Shown: one piece after another, positions 18,777 to 27,641 of the stretch
How the letters are laid out: each line of letters starts with the position of its first letter
Numbering within the stretch: the stretch's first letter is position 1
Assembly: GCF_001642795.1 (NCBI RefSeq)
Contig: NZ_LKEH01000025.1
Span: forward strand, 195,189 to 259,188
Length of the DNA: 64,000 bases
From: Pseudomonas viridiflava
GTDB lineage: Bacteria; Pseudomonadota; Gammaproteobacteria; Pseudomonadales; Pseudomonadaceae
Direction: 5' to 3'
Notes under the pieces: generated by a model
Databases searched by the model: none
What the model was told of the DNA's origin: nothing
The model's input: the letters and a program-made list of their open reading frames with translations, nothing else
Translations under genes and position numbers: made by a program

Positions 18777-20675
18777 ATGTCGCATCAATCTGATTTGATC
18801 AGTGAGGACATCCTCGCTTATCTGGGCCAGCACGAACGCAAGGAAATGCTGCGCTTTCTTACCTGTGGCAACGTCGACGACGGCAAGAGCACGTTGATCG
18901 GACGCCTGCTGCACGATTCCAAGATGATCTACGAAGACCATCTGGAAGCCATTACCCGTGATTCCAAGAAGTCCGGCACCACAGGCGACGACGTCGACCT
19001 GGCGTTGCTGGTTGACGGTTTGCAGGCCGAGCGCGAGCAGGGCATCACCATCGATGTCGCTTACCGCTACTTCTCCACGGCCAAGCGCAAATTCATCATT
19101 GCCGATACCCCGGGCCACGAGCAGTACACCCGCAACATGGCCACCGGTGCATCGACCTGCGATTTGGCGATCATTCTTGTGGACGCGCGTTACGGCGTGC
19201 AGACCCAGACCCGTCGCCATAGCTATATCGCGTCCCTGCTGGGCATCAAACACATCGTGGTCGCCATCAACAAGATGGACCTCAACGGCTTCGATGAGAG
19301 CGTGTTCGAGTCGATCAAGGCCGATTACCTGAAGTTTGCCGAAGGCATCGCCTTCAAGCCGACCACCATGGCTTTCGTGCCGATGTCGGCGCTCAAGGGC
19401 GACAACGTGGTCAACCGCAGCGAGCGTTCGCCGTGGTACACCGGCCAGTCGCTGATGGAAATTCTGGAAACGGTCGAAATCGCCAGTGACCGCAACTACA
19501 CCGACCTGCGTTTCCCGGTGCAGTACGTCAACCGTCCGAACCTCAACTTCCGTGGCTTTGCCGGTACGCTGGCGAGCGGCCTCGTGCACAAGGGCGATGA
19601 AATCGTCGTGCTGCCGTCGGGCAAGAGCAGCCGCGTGAAATCCATCGTCACCTTCGAAGGCGAGCTGGAGCAGGCCGGTCCCGGTCAGGCCGTGACGCTG
19701 ACCATGGAAGACGAGATCGACATCTCCCGTGGCGACCTGTTGGTGCATGCCGACAACGTCCCGCAGGTCAGCGACGCGTTCGACGCCATGCTGGTCTGGA
19801 TGGCTGAAGAGCCGATGCTGCCGGGCAAGAAATACGACATCAAACGCGCCACCAGCTACGTGCCGGGTTCGATTGCCAGCATCACTCATCGCGTTGACGT
19901 GAACACGCTGGTCGAAGGTCCTGCCAGTTCGCTGCAGTTGAACGAGATCGGCCGCGTCAAGATCAGCCTCGACGCGCCTATCGCGCTGGACGGCTACGAC
20001 AGCAACCGCACCACCGGTGCGTTTATCGTCATCGACCGTTTGACCAACGGCACGGTAGCGGCGGGCATGATCATCGCCAAGCCGGTCAGTGCCGGTGGCT
20101 CGACGCATCATGGCGACTTCGCGCACGTGACCACTCAGGAGCGCGCTCAGCGCTTCGGTCAGCAGCCAGCCACCGTGCTCTTCAGCGGCCTCTCGGGCGC
20201 GGGTAAAAGCACGCTGGCCTACGCGGTTGAGCGCAAGCTGTTCGACATGGGCCGCGCCGTATACGTGCTGGATGGCCAGAACTTGCGTCATGACCTGAAC
20301 AAAGGTCTGCCGCAGAACCGTGCCGGCCGTACCGAAAACTGGAGCCGTGCCGCTCACGTGGCGCGTCAGTTCAACGAAGCCGGTCTGTTGACCCTGGCCG
20401 CGTTCGTGGCGCCGGATGCCGAAGGCCGTGAACGCGTGAAAGCGCTGATCGGCAAGGAACGCCTCGTGACGGTCTACGTCCAGGCATCGCCTGCCATCTG
20501 CCGTGAGCGTGATCCTCAGGGCCTGTACGCTGCCGACGGCGACAACATCCCGGGCGAGTCCTTCCCGTACGACGTGCCGCTGGATGCCGATCTGGTGATC
20601 GACACCCAGACGCTGACCGTGGATGAAGGCGTGAAGCGGGTGCTGGACGTGTTGCGCAGCCGCGGCGCGATCTGA
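18777..20675 (+). CDS. cysNC: Fused sulfate adenylyltransferase subunit 1 / APS kinase
   Basis: A 632-residue bifunctional protein. The N-terminal EF-Tu-like GTPase has G1 GNVDDGKST at residues 31-39, then [12 protein letters not shown] and NKMD, followed by beta-barrel domains to about residue 450. A C-terminal APS kinase domain has a P-loop GLSGAGKS at 471-478 and a [10 protein letters not shown] segment. The fusion couples synthesis of APS with its phosphorylation to PAPS and is common in Pseudomonas; it resembles rhizobial NodQ. An AAGGGGGG Shine-Dalgarno precedes the ATG, and a strong terminator follows. Confidence 0.97.
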   Translation: MSHQSDLISEDILAYLGQHERKEMLRFLTCGNVDDGKSTLIGRLLHDSKMIYEDHLEAITRDSKKSGTTGDDVDLALLVDGLQAEREQGITIDVAYRYFSTAKRKFIIADTPGHEQYTRNMATGASTCDLAIILVDARYGVQTQTRRHSYIASLLGIKHIVVAINKMDLNGFDESVFESIKADYLKFAEGIAFKPTTMAFVPMSALKGDNVVNRSERSPWYTGQSLMEILETVEIASDRNYTDLRFPVQYVNRPNLNFRGFAGTLASGLVHKGDEIVVLPSGKSSRVKSIVTFEGELEQAGPGQAVTLTMEDEIDISRGDLLVHADNVPQVSDAFDAMLVWMAEEPMLPGKKYDIKRATSYVPGSIASITHRVDVNTLVEGPASSLQLNEIGRVKISLDAPIALDGYDSNRTTGAFIVIDRLTNGTVAAGMIIAKPVSAGGSTHHGDFAHVTTQERAQRFGQQPATVLFSGLSGAGKSTLAYAVERKLFDMGRAVYVLDGQNLRHDLNKGLPQNRAGRTENWSRAAHVARQFNEAGLLTLAAFVAPDAEGRERVKALIGKERLVTVYVQASPAICRERDPQGLYAADGDNIPGESFPYDVPLDADLVIDTQTLTVDEGVKRVLDVLRSRGAI

Positions 20676-20692
20676 GTCTCAGCCTGTTACAG

Positions 20693-20722
20693 AAACCCGC
20701 CGATGATGGCGGGTTTTTTGTT
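20693..20722 (+). terminator. Rho-independent terminator after cysNC
   Basis: AAACCCGCC-GATGAT-GGCGGGTTT forms a nine-base-pair stem followed by a T run, 18 bp after the cysNC stop. Confidence 0.9.
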
Positions 20723-20776
20723 TGATCGTGGCGCCAGGGATTGAGTCGCATGACCTTGAAAAGCCCGTGCGGGCAA

Positions 20777-20935
20777 TCAAGGATTGATCGGACAACCTCC
20801 CCGGTGCGGATCCATTGTGCATGCATGTTCAAGGTCCGGGATGCTGTGTTTGATCAGATAGCAGTCTTTCTCGCAGTCTCCTGACACGCAGCCAGACAGC
20901 ATGGCGAGCATAAGCAAACAGATGATTTTTCGCAT
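20777..20935 (-). CDS. Small cysteine-rich lipoprotein, unknown function
   Basis: A 52-codon gene with an ATG at 20935 behind a GGGAG Shine-Dalgarno. The N-terminus MRKIICLLMLAMLSGC is a compact lipoprotein signal with lipobox LSGC, so the mature protein would start at a lipidated Cys16. The mature part is only 37 residues but has five cysteines; its start CVSGDCEKDCYLI has the spacing C-x4-C-x3-C, with two more cysteines toward the C-terminus. I do not recognise the family. A frameshifted relative with the same spacing lies 66 bp upstream on the same strand (21001-21154), which supports both as real genes. Alternative: a secreted Cys-rich peptide. The role is unknown. Confidence 0.75.
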   Translation of the reverse strand: MRKIICLLMLAMLSGCVSGDCEKDCYLIKHSIPDLEHACTMDPHRGGCPINP

Positions 20936-21000
20936 GGAGTCTCCCTCTCGGCGCTTTTATTCTCTGGATACGAAGGTAACAAACCACTTTCAATCGCCAT

Positions 21001-21154
21001 TCATGCATTTTCGCGATGACGATGAAATGGGGCTGTCTCGCATTTGAGTGTCAGTCGGGTCTCTGGCTTGAGCTGAAAGATGTAGCAGTCCTTTACGCAA
21101 TCGCCAAGAACGCAGCTGGCTGTGAGCACGCATCCCCAAGAAAATTCTATTCAT
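21001..21154 (-). pseudogene. Frameshifted paralogue of the small Cys-rich lipoprotein
   Basis: An AGGAGG Shine-Dalgarno and ATG (21154) begin MNRIFLGM. Continuing that frame gives a 54-residue product that has no cysteine near the signal and reads nothing like its neighbour. Shifting by one base inside the signal region gives VLTASC-VLGDC-VKDC-YIF and a stop at 21001, which reproduces the lipobox and the C-x4-C-x3-C-Y pattern of the gene at 20777-20935. The simplest reading is loss of one base near 21129-21133, or a sequencing error. If restored, the product would be about 50 residues. No recognised family. Confidence 0.6.
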
Positions 21155-21290
21155 CGATTCCTCCTTGAGTAGGCAGGAAGATACGGAGGCGGGGCGATGG
21201 CAGGTAGAGCGTGTAGTCCCTGACGGTCGTAGGAATTTTCTGCGTTGTCTGAGAGTCTTTGAAATCTTACGTAGTAGCTATGGCAGACAT

Positions 21291-21321
21291 AAAAAAGCCG
21301 CCGTTCATTTCGAATGGCGGC
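21291..21321 (-). terminator. Rho-independent terminator after zapG
   Basis: On the minus strand GCCGCC pairs with GGCGGC (inner TTC/GAA extension) and is followed by TTTTTT, 24 bp after the zapG stop. The stretch 21155-21290 between this and the small lipoprotein gene shows no gene. Confidence 0.85.
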
Positions 21322-21344
21322 CTTCGGTAGGACTGGCGGTTTCG

Positions 21345-21779
21345 TTACTTCTTCAAACCGTAATGCTCGTCCAGCATGCCCGGGGTGTCAGGCGATTTTG
21401 GCGCGTAATCCTTTGGGGCTTCGGTGTTGCGTGGCGGTGTCAGGCGGTCGCGAGGAGCCTGGTTGGCCTCCGGGTGCAGAGCGGCCAGCAAACGTTGGCG
21501 GGTCAGTTCGTCAAGGGCCAGACGGTTGGCGCCCTCGGCGAGATGCTCCTGTACGTCGTGGTAGCTTTGCGAAAGCTTCTGGACCAGATTAGCCGTACTG
21601 TTGAAGTGAGTGACCACCTCGTTCTGATAGGTATCGAAACGCTCCTGAATGTCATCCAGCTGGCGCTGGGTGCTGTTCGGAACGGTGTTGGGCAGCAGAC
21701 GTGCGACCAGGAAACCAATGACGACACCGGCAACCAGGGCGAGAGTCGGCAGCAACCAGACTAAGAGCGAGTGTTCCAC
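21345..21779 (-). CDS. zapG: ZapG/YhcB family inner membrane protein (DUF1043)
   Basis: A 144-residue protein starting with GTG at 21779 behind a GAGGAAGGA Shine-Dalgarno. One N-terminal transmembrane helix (about residues 6-28, LLPTLALVAGVVIGFLVARLL) precedes an alpha-helical, probably coiled-coil segment (about 35-100) and a proline-rich tail. This matches YhcB/ZapG, an envelope protein linked to cell division and to coordination of peptidoglycan, LPS and phospholipid synthesis in enterobacteria. The exact role in Pseudomonas is not established here. It is divergent from the hydrolase gene, and a terminator follows. Confidence 0.88.
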   Translation of the reverse strand: MEHSLLVWLLPTLALVAGVVIGFLVARLLPNTVPNSTQRQLDDIQERFDTYQNEVVTHFNSTANLVQKLSQSYHDVQEHLAEGANRLALDELTRQRLLAALHPEANQAPRDRLTPPRNTEAPKDYAPKSPDTPGMLDEHYGLKK

Positions 21780-21923
21780 GAGTCCTTCCTCTATAAACGG
21801 CTTTGCTTTACGTTAACGGCTCGAACCTGCGCTGTATACCCGCGACGTGTCGTTGATATGCAAGCCACAGACAATCAGCTAGACGAGTTGACCCATTTCG
21901 AGGTCACGGAGTTCTTTTTGCTC

Positions 21924-22553
21924 ATGCGCGAAACCCCACTATTCATCGATGGCCCCGAGGGCCAGATCGAAGCACTGTATCAGGACGTACCCGATGCCAG
22001 AGGCGTCGCACTGATCTGCCATCCTAACCCGATCCAGGGTGGAACGATGCTCAATAAAGTCGTCTCCACGTTACAGCGCACTGCGCGGGACGAAGGCCTG
22101 ATCACCCTGCGCTTCAATTATCGTGGCGTCGGCGCCAGTGCCGGAACGTCAGTGGCAGGGCCTGGCGAGATCGATGACGCACAGGCTGCCGCCAAATGGC
22201 TACGTGAAAAACACCCGGATCTTCCAATGACCCTGTTCGGCTTTTCCTTCGGCGGTTACGTCGCGGCGAATCTGGGTGGCCGGCTTGAAGCACAGGGCGA
22301 AAAACTCAAGCACCTGTTTCTGGTCGCCGCCGCCGCTTCTCGCCTGCAGGACCACAGTGTGCTGCCGCAGAATTGCCCGCTGACGGTGATTCAGCCCGAA
22401 ACCGACGAAGTCATCGAACCGGAAACCGTCTACGCCTGGTCGGCTGCGCTGCAGCGTCCCCATGAGCTGCTGAAAGTGGCAGAATGCGGACACTTTTTTC
22501 ACGGCAAGCTGACCGATCTCAAAGAATTGATCCTGCCGCGTCTCTCCAATTGA
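21924..22553 (+). CDS. Alpha/beta hydrolase
   Basis: A 209-residue protein from the ATG at 21924 (MRETPLFIDGPEG). In-frame codons reach further upstream (an ATG at 21858 is possible) but look unconserved. It has the features of small bacterial alpha/beta hydrolases: CHPNPIQGGTM with an oxyanion-type turn, FNYRGVGAS, the nucleophile elbow GFSFGG, and a late histidine in AECGHFFHG. The substrate is unknown; related proteins are described only as dienelactone hydrolase-like or serine aminopeptidase-like. It ends 27 bp before trpS on the same strand and may share its transcript. Confidence 0.85.
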   Translation: MRETPLFIDGPEGQIEALYQDVPDARGVALICHPNPIQGGTMLNKVVSTLQRTARDEGLITLRFNYRGVGASAGTSVAGPGEIDDAQAAAKWLREKHPDLPMTLFGFSFGGYVAANLGGRLEAQGEKLKHLFLVAAAASRLQDHSVLPQNCPLTVIQPETDEVIEPETVYAWSAALQRPHELLKVAECGHFFHGKLTDLKELILPRLSN

Positions 22554-22580
22554 TTGCAGCCCATAGATAAGCGACCTGCC

Positions 22581-23930
22581 ATGACCACTCGTATCCTGAC
22601 CGGTATCACGACCACCGGCACCCCCCATCTGGGTAACTACGCGGGCGCGATTCGCCCGGCCATCGTCGCCAGCCGTCAGAGCGGCTTCGACTCGTTCTAT
22701 TTTCTGGCCGATTACCACGCGCTGATCAAATGCGATGACCCGCTGCGCATTCAGCGCTCGCGTCTGGAAATCGCAGCGACCTGGCTGGCTGCGGGTCTGG
22801 ACGTTGATCGCGTGACGTTCTACCGTCAGTCCGACATCCCGGAAATTCCTGAGCTGACCTGGCTGCTGACCTGCGTGGCCGCCAAGGGCCTGCTCAACCG
22901 TGCGCATGCCTACAAGGCGTCGGTGGACAAGAACGTCGAAGGTGGCGAGGATCCGGATTCCGGCATCACGATGGGGCTGTACAGCTATCCGGTGCTGATG
23001 GCGGCAGACATCCTGATGTTCAACGCACATCAGGTTCCGGTGGGACGCGATCAGATTCAGCACGTCGAAATGGCGCGTGATATCGGCCAGCGCTTCAACC
23101 ACCTGTTCGGCAAGGGCAAGGAATTCTTTGTCATGCCCGAAGCGCTGATCGAGGAGAGTGTCGCGACGCTGCCCGGTCTGGACGGCCGCAAGATGTCCAA
23201 GAGCTACGACAACACCATCCCGTTGTTCAGCAGCGCCAAAGAGATGAAGGATGCGATTTCGCGCATCGTGACTGACTCGCGCGCGCCGGGCGAAGCGAAG
23301 GATCCGGACAATTCCCATCTGTTCACGCTGTATCAGGCCTTCTCCACGCCCGAGCAATGCGCAGCGTTCCGTACCGAGTTGCTGGAAGGTCTTGGCTGGG
23401 GTGAGGCGAAAAATCGTCTGTTCACGTTGCTGGACGCCGAGTTGGCCGAGAAGCGTGAAAAGTATCTGGGCCTGATCGAGCGTCCAGCCGATCTGGAAGA
23501 CATTCTGTTGGCGGGTGCCGAGAAGGCCCGTCGTGTCGCCACACCGTTCCTCGGCGAACTGCGTGAGGCAGTCGGCCTGCGCTCGTTCCGTACCGTGGTG
23601 CAGGGCGCGGACACCGGCAAGAAGAAAGCCGCCAAGGGTGCACGCTTCGTCAGCTTCCGTGAGGATGACGGCAGCTTCCGTTTCCGTCTGCTGGCGGCCG
23701 ATGGGGAACAGTTGCTGTTGTCGCGCAATTTTGCCGACGGCAAGGCGGCGGGTGCAGTGAGCAAACAGTTGCAGCAGGGCGGTGAGCTCGATCTGCGTAC
23801 TGAAGCTGATCGTTTCACGCTCTGGCTGGATGACGCGTGCGTGGCCGACAGTCCGGTGTTTGCCGATGCTGCCGCACGCGACAGCGCCATCCAGACCCTC
23901 AAGTCGGCACTCGCTCCTCAACAGGACTGA
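22581..23930 (+). CDS. trpS: Tryptophanyl-tRNA synthetase
   Basis: A 449-residue class I aminoacyl-tRNA synthetase starting at the ATG at 22581. The HIGH-like motif PHLGN lies at residues 15-19 and KMSKS at 204-208. It is about 110 residues longer than E. coli TrpS because of a C-terminal extension (after about residue 335, [13 protein letters not shown] onward), a form typical of pseudomonads. The extension could aid tRNA binding, which is inference. A hairpin with a T-rich tail follows, before zapE. Confidence 0.97.
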   Translation: MTTRILTGITTTGTPHLGNYAGAIRPAIVASRQSGFDSFYFLADYHALIKCDDPLRIQRSRLEIAATWLAAGLDVDRVTFYRQSDIPEIPELTWLLTCVAAKGLLNRAHAYKASVDKNVEGGEDPDSGITMGLYSYPVLMAADILMFNAHQVPVGRDQIQHVEMARDIGQRFNHLFGKGKEFFVMPEALIEESVATLPGLDGRKMSKSYDNTIPLFSSAKEMKDAISRIVTDSRAPGEAKDPDNSHLFTLYQAFSTPEQCAAFRTELLEGLGWGEAKNRLFTLLDAELAEKREKYLGLIERPADLEDILLAGAEKARRVATPFLGELREAVGLRSFRTVVQGADTGKKKAAKGARFVSFREDDGSFRFRLLAADGEQLLLSRNFADGKAAGAVSKQLQQGGELDLRTEADRFTLWLDDACVADSPVFADAAARDSAIQTLKSALAPQQD

Positions 23931-23943
23931 TTGCCATTCCCCG

Positions 23944-23975
23944 GGGTCGTCGTTACAGTGACGGCCCGTTTTTGT
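23944..23975 (+). terminator. Probable terminator between trpS and zapE
   Basis: GGGTCGTC pairs with GACGGCCC (one G-U pair) around an eight-base loop and is followed by GTTTTTGTT. It lies in the 61-bp gap, so zapE may have its own promoter or rely on read-through. Confidence 0.6.
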
Positions 23976-23991
23976 TGCCTTGCTAACGAAT

Positions 23992-25086
23992 ATGACGCCC
24001 CTAGAACGATATCAAGCTGATCTCAAGCGCCCGGACTTTTTCCATGATGCCGCGCAGGAGAATGCTGTGCGTCATTTGCAGCGCCTGTACGACGATCTGA
24101 TCGCTTCCCATGACAGCAAGCCCGGCCTGTTCGGCAAGCTGTTCGGCAAGAAAGAGCCGACCCTGGTCAAAGGCCTTTATTTCTGGGGCGGAGTAGGGCG
24201 CGGCAAAACCTATCTGGTCGATACCTTCTTCGACGCACTGCCGTTCAAGGACAAGGTCCGTACTCACTTCCACCGCTTCATGAAGCGCGTGCACGAAGAG
24301 ATGAAGACCCTCAAGGGCGAGAAAAACCCGTTGACGATCATCGCCAGGCGTTTTTCCGATGAGGCACGCGTGATCTGCTTCGACGAGTTCTTCGTGTCCG
24401 ATATCACTGACGCGATGATCCTCGGCACCCTGATGGAAGAACTGTTCAAGAATGGTGTGACGCTGGTCGCGACGTCCAACATCGTGCCGGACGGCTTGTA
24501 CAAGGATGGCCTGCAGCGTGCACGCTTCCTGCCAGCCATCGCGCTGATCAAGCAGAATACCGACATCGTCAACGTCGACAGTGGCGTCGACTATCGTCTG
24601 CGTCATCTGGAACAGGCTGAACTGTTCCACTTCCCACTCAATGAAGCGGCGCAGGACAGCATGCGCAAAAGCTTCAAGGCGCTGACGCCGGAATGCGCAG
24701 AAACCATCGAGAACGATGTTTTGGTGATCGAGAATCGCGAGATTCGTGCCTTGCGCACCTGTGACGACGTGGCCTGGTTCGATTTCCGCGAATTGTGCGA
24801 CGGCCCGCGTAGCCAGAACGACTACATTGAGCTGGGCAAGATTTTCCACGCCGTGCTGCTCAGCGGTGTCGAGCAGATGGACGTCTCGAAGGACGACATC
24901 GCCCGTCGCTTCATCAACATGGTCGACGAATTCTACGATCGCAACGTCAAGCTGATCATCTCGGCGGAAGTCGAGCTGAAGGATTTGTACACCGGCGGTC
25001 GACTGATGTTCGAATTTCAGCGGACCCTCAGCCGTTTGCTGGAAATGCAGTCCCACGAGTTTCTGTCGCGGGCGCACAAGCCTTGA
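23992..25086 (+). CDS. zapE: Cell division protein ZapE (AFG1-like ATPase)
   Basis: A 364-residue AAA-like P-loop ATPase of the AFG1/ZapE family, from the ATG at 23992 (MTPLERYQADLK). Walker A GGVGRGKT spans residues 66-73. Walker B is in VICFDEFFVSD, followed by the TSNIVPDGLYKDGLQRARFLPAI sensor region. In E. coli ZapE acts at the Z ring during constriction, mainly under low oxygen; in mitochondria AFG1 supports protein turnover. The function here is inferred from the family. It is followed by a strong terminator and by a convergent regulator gene. Confidence 0.94.
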   Translation: MTPLERYQADLKRPDFFHDAAQENAVRHLQRLYDDLIASHDSKPGLFGKLFGKKEPTLVKGLYFWGGVGRGKTYLVDTFFDALPFKDKVRTHFHRFMKRVHEEMKTLKGEKNPLTIIARRFSDEARVICFDEFFVSDITDAMILGTLMEELFKNGVTLVATSNIVPDGLYKDGLQRARFLPAIALIKQNTDIVNVDSGVDYRLRHLEQAELFHFPLNEAAQDSMRKSFKALTPECAETIENDVLVIENREIRALRTCDDVAWFDFRELCDGPRSQNDYIELGKIFHAVLLSGVEQMDVSKDDIARRFINMVDEFYDRNVKLIISAEVELKDLYTGGRLMFEFQRTLSRLLEMQSHEFLSRAHKP

Positions 25087-25108
25087 CGGTTTGAAAGCCA
25101 GATACGGG

Positions 25109-25135
25109 AAGGCCTGCATTGCAGGCCTTTTTTGT
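25109..25135 (+). terminator. Rho-independent terminator after zapE
   Basis: AAGGCCTGC-ATT-GCAGGCCTT is a perfect nine-base-pair stem followed by TTTTG. The A residues on the other side make it potentially bidirectional for the convergent regulator gene. Confidence 0.9.
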
Positions 25136-25161
25136 TTTTGCGTCTCGCAGGTTCCAGCCGG

Positions 25162-26157
25162 TCAGGCGGCCTGCTGAAATTGCTGGCGATACTGATTCGG
25201 TGACAGTTCGGTGTGTTGGCGGAACAGGCGCGCAAAGAAGCTGGCGTCGTCGTAACCGACCTCGTAGCTGATGGTCTTGATGCTTTTGCGCGAGCCGGAC
25301 AACAGACCCTTGGCGGTTTCGATGCGCAGGCGTTGCAGGTAATGCAACGGCTTGTCACCGGTGGCGGTCTGGAAGCGGCGCATGAAGTTGCGAATGCTCA
25401 TGCCATGTTCCCTTGCCACATCTTCGAAGCGAAACTTGTCCGCGAAGTGTTCCTCGAGCCAGTGCTGGATCTGCAGAATGATCACGTCCTGATGCAGCTT
25501 CTGACCACCGAAGCCGATTCTGCCCGGTGAGTAAGTGCGCCGCACTTCATAAAGAATGTCGCGGGCCACGGCCTGTGCGACGTTTGCACCGCAGAACCGC
25601 TCGATCAGGTAGATGTACAGGTCGCAGGCAGACGTGGTGCCGCCCGCGCAATACAGGTTGTCGGCGTCGGTCAGGTGTTTCTCCTGATTGAGCAGCACGT
25701 TCGGGTAGCGCTCGGCGAACTGGTTGAAAAAACGCCAGTAGGTGGTCGCTTCCTTGCCGTCGAGCAGTCCGGCCTCGGCGAGCCAGAAGACCCCGGTGGC
25801 TTCTGCGCACAGGACTGCGCCCCGGGCATGCTGCTCACGCAGCCACGGCAGGACCTGAGGGTAATGCTGGCAGAGCGCGTCGAAATCATCCCAGAATGCC
25901 GGGATCACGATGATGTCGCTCTGGCAAAGGTCGCCATCCACCGGCAGCGTGACGTCGCTGAAGCTGCCGACGGGCTGACCGTCCGGGCTGACCAGGCGTA
26001 TTTCGAAAGCGGGGACCAGGCCGTGACCCAGTTGTCTGCTGTACCTGAGGCTGGCCAGGTGGAAAAAGTCCTTGGCCTGCATCAGGGTCGAGGCGAACAC
26101 CTTGTCGGTGGCCAGAATGCTGACGCGCCGCAGAGGCGTTGAGTGTTGGGTTGGCAT
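25162..26157 (-). CDS. GlxA-type transcriptional regulator (DJ-1/PfpI domain plus AraC HTH)
   Basis: A 331-residue regulator. Residues 10-185 form a DJ-1/PfpI (class I glutamine amidotransferase-like) domain with a cysteine at position 117 in VLCAEATGVF, at the nucleophile-elbow position. Residues 225-325 are an AraC-type double helix-turn-helix domain ending in the signature around ISYEVGYDDASFFARLFRQHTELSPNQYR. Relatives include GbdR, CdhR and ArgR of Pseudomonas, which respond to quaternary amines or amino acids. No target operon lies beside it: zapE is convergent and the next plus-strand genes are ribosomal. The ligand is therefore unknown. Confidence 0.9.
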   Translation of the reverse strand: MPTQHSTPLRRVSILATDKVFASTLMQAKDFFHLASLRYSRQLGHGLVPAFEIRLVSPDGQPVGSFSDVTLPVDGDLCQSDIIVIPAFWDDFDALCQHYPQVLPWLREQHARGAVLCAEATGVFWLAEAGLLDGKEATTYWRFFNQFAERYPNVLLNQEKHLTDADNLYCAGGTTSACDLYIYLIERFCGANVAQAVARDILYEVRRTYSPGRIGFGGQKLHQDVIILQIQHWLEEHFADKFRFEDVAREHGMSIRNFMRRFQTATGDKPLHYLQRLRIETAKGLLSGSRKSIKTISYEVGYDDASFFARLFRQHTELSPNQYRQQFQQAA

Positions 26158-26343
26158 AGTCTTTATTCTTATATGGGTAAATGGTCAATCAACGGCTGGA
26201 TCGTCTTATTTTTTCTCGGGCGTGTCCAGTCAGGTTGCAGGCAGTCCGAAGTGCGCGGCCCTTCCTAAGGCTGCATGGCAGGCGGCAAATATCCTCCATC
26301 ACGGCGGTCCGGAGCAATAAACAGAACGTGAACGAAAAACCGG

Positions 26344-26371
26344 TTGAGGTTATTTTTTCAGCCTGTATAAT
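26344..26371 (+). promoter_or_regulatory. Sigma-70 promoter upstream of rplM
   Basis: TTGAGG (26344-26349) and a perfect TATAAT (26366-26371) are 16 bp apart, about 180 bp before rplM. The rest of the 394-bp spacer 26158-26551 shows no gene; its other notable element is the palindrome at 26475-26490. Confidence 0.7.
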
Positions 26372-26474
26372 CCGCCAGCTCTTTGCAGTGGAAGTGATGC
26401 GCCGTCTGCCGAAGAATCTTGCCGTAGAACGGACGCGCTGACCCGAGCCCCCGATAGCGTCTGTTTCCGGCTGC

Positions 26475-26490
26475 CTTTGACTTGTCAAAG
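26475..26490 (+). promoter_or_regulatory. Perfect palindrome in the rplM leader
   Basis: CTTTGAC-TT-GTCAAAG is a perfect inverted repeat containing TTGACT, about 62 bp before the rplM ATG. TATTCA lies 15 bp downstream and TAAGAT 22 bp downstream, so a second promoter is possible but its spacing is poor. It could be an operator or an RNA stem in the L13 leader. Confidence 0.45.
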
Positions 26491-26551
26491 TACGCACTAT
26501 TCAGTAAGATCCGCCGTCTCATTTTCAGGGCGGCCCCTGAGGCTATAAAGA

Positions 26552-26980
26552 ATGAAAACTTTTACTGCTAAACCGGAAACAGTTAAGCGCGACTGGTTCG
26601 TCGTCGACGCTGCTGGTCAGACCCTGGGTCGTCTGGCCACCGAAATCGCGAGCCGTCTGCGTGGCAAGCACAAACCGGAATACACTCCGCATGTTGATAC
26701 CGGCGACTACATCGTCGTGATCAATGCCGAGCAGATCCGCGTTACCGGTGCCAAGACTACCGACAAGATCTACTACTCACACTCCGGTTTTCCGGGCGGG
26801 ATCAAGTCGATCAACTTCGAAAAGCTGATCGACAAAGCTCCTGAGCGCGTGATCGAGACCGCGGTCAAAGGCATGCTGCCTAAGAACCCGCTGGGTCGCG
26901 ACATGTATCGTAAGCTGAAAGTCTATGCGGGCGCTGTACACCCTCATACTGCTCAGCAGCCCCAAGAACTGAAGTTTTAA
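26552..26980 (+). CDS. rplM: 50S ribosomal protein L13
   Basis: A 142-residue ribosomal protein L13, an early-assembling protein of the large subunit. Conserved segments [15 protein letters not shown], the [16 protein letters not shown] region and YSHSGFPGG are all present, and the length equals that of E. coli L13. It is followed after 14 bp by rpsI, the universal bacterial pair. The leader is long (about 180 nt from the TATAAT promoter) and contains a perfect palindrome. In other bacteria L13 autoregulates this operon, which may apply here by inference. Confidence 0.99.
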   Translation: MKTFTAKPETVKRDWFVVDAAGQTLGRLATEIASRLRGKHKPEYTPHVDTGDYIVVINAEQIRVTGAKTTDKIYYSHSGFPGGIKSINFEKLIDKAPERVIETAVKGMLPKNPLGRDMYRKLKVYAGAVHPHTAQQPQELKF

Positions 26981-26994
26981 CGGAATAGTTCATT

Positions 26995-27387
26995 ATGTCG
27001 GCGACTCAAAATTACGGCACTGGCCGTCGCAAGACCGCAACCGCACGCGTTTTCCTGCGTCCGGGTACTGGTAACATCTCGATCAACAACCGCACTCTGG
27101 AATCGTTCTTCGGTCGCGAAACTGCCCGCATGGTAGTTCGTCAGCCGCTGGAACTGACCGAGACCGTTGAAAAGTTCGACATCTACGTCACTGTTATCGG
27201 TGGCGGTGTAAGTGGTCAGGCTGGCGCAATCCGCCACGGTATCACTCGCGCTCTGATGCAGTACGACGAAACCCTGCGTGGCGCGCTGCGTAAAGCAGGC
27301 TTCGTGACTCGCGATGCTCGTGAAGTTGAACGTAAGAAAGTCGGTCTGCGTAAAGCGCGTAAGCGTCCGCAGTACTCGAAGCGTTAA
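26995..27387 (+). CDS. rpsI: 30S ribosomal protein S9
   Basis: A 130-residue ribosomal protein S9. It has the typical [15 protein letters not shown] start and the basic C-terminal tail ending KRPQYSKR, which reaches into the decoding centre and contacts P-site tRNA. Length is standard. It lies 14 bp after rplM and is followed by a strong rho-independent terminator, so rplM-rpsI is a two-gene transcription unit separate from petABC. Confidence 0.99.
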   Translation: MSATQNYGTGRRKTATARVFLRPGTGNISINNRTLESFFGRETARMVVRQPLELTETVEKFDIYVTVIGGGVSGQAGAIRHGITRALMQYDETLRGALRKAGFVTRDAREVERKKVGLRKARKRPQYSKR

Positions 27388-27401
27388 TTCGTTCTTCGTT
27401 C

Positions 27402-27444
27402 AAAAAGAACGCCCACCTCGTTTATCGAGTTGGGCGTTTTTTTA
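27402..27444 (+). terminator. Rho-independent terminator after rpsI
   Basis: AACGCCCA (27408-27415) pairs with TGGGCGTT (27431-27438), with an inner CTCG/CGAG stem and a run of seven T. The A-rich left flank makes it look bidirectional. Confidence 0.92.
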
Positions 27445-27641
27445 TGGGCCGGTTTTTTTGTCCAGTCGATTTTGTGCAGGCGAGGGCATGGCTGTAACGT
27501 CTCACTTACAGTCAGTCGAGCTTTTGAGGCGGTCGTCTGCTGAAGGGTGTTTTTACCCTCCGGCAGCGTTTATAACAGCTAAATTGTTATCAGACAGACG
27601 CCTGCGTTCGACAGGTCGGATCGCTGATGGGAGAAGGTTGA

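Noticed and set aside
17742..20357. An 871-codon minus-strand frame opposite cysD and cysNC
   Set aside because: Antisense shadow of strongly conserved plus-strand genes; the translation shows the usual reverse-complement composition.
20990..21154. The unshifted 54-codon reading of the second small lipoprotein gene
   Set aside because: It starts at a good ribosome-binding site but loses the lipobox and the cysteine spacing that the +1 frame shares with its neighbour.
26181..26441. An 86-codon frame in the spacer before rplM
   Set aside because: It overlaps the TATAAT promoter, lacks a ribosome-binding site and has no recognisable sequence features.
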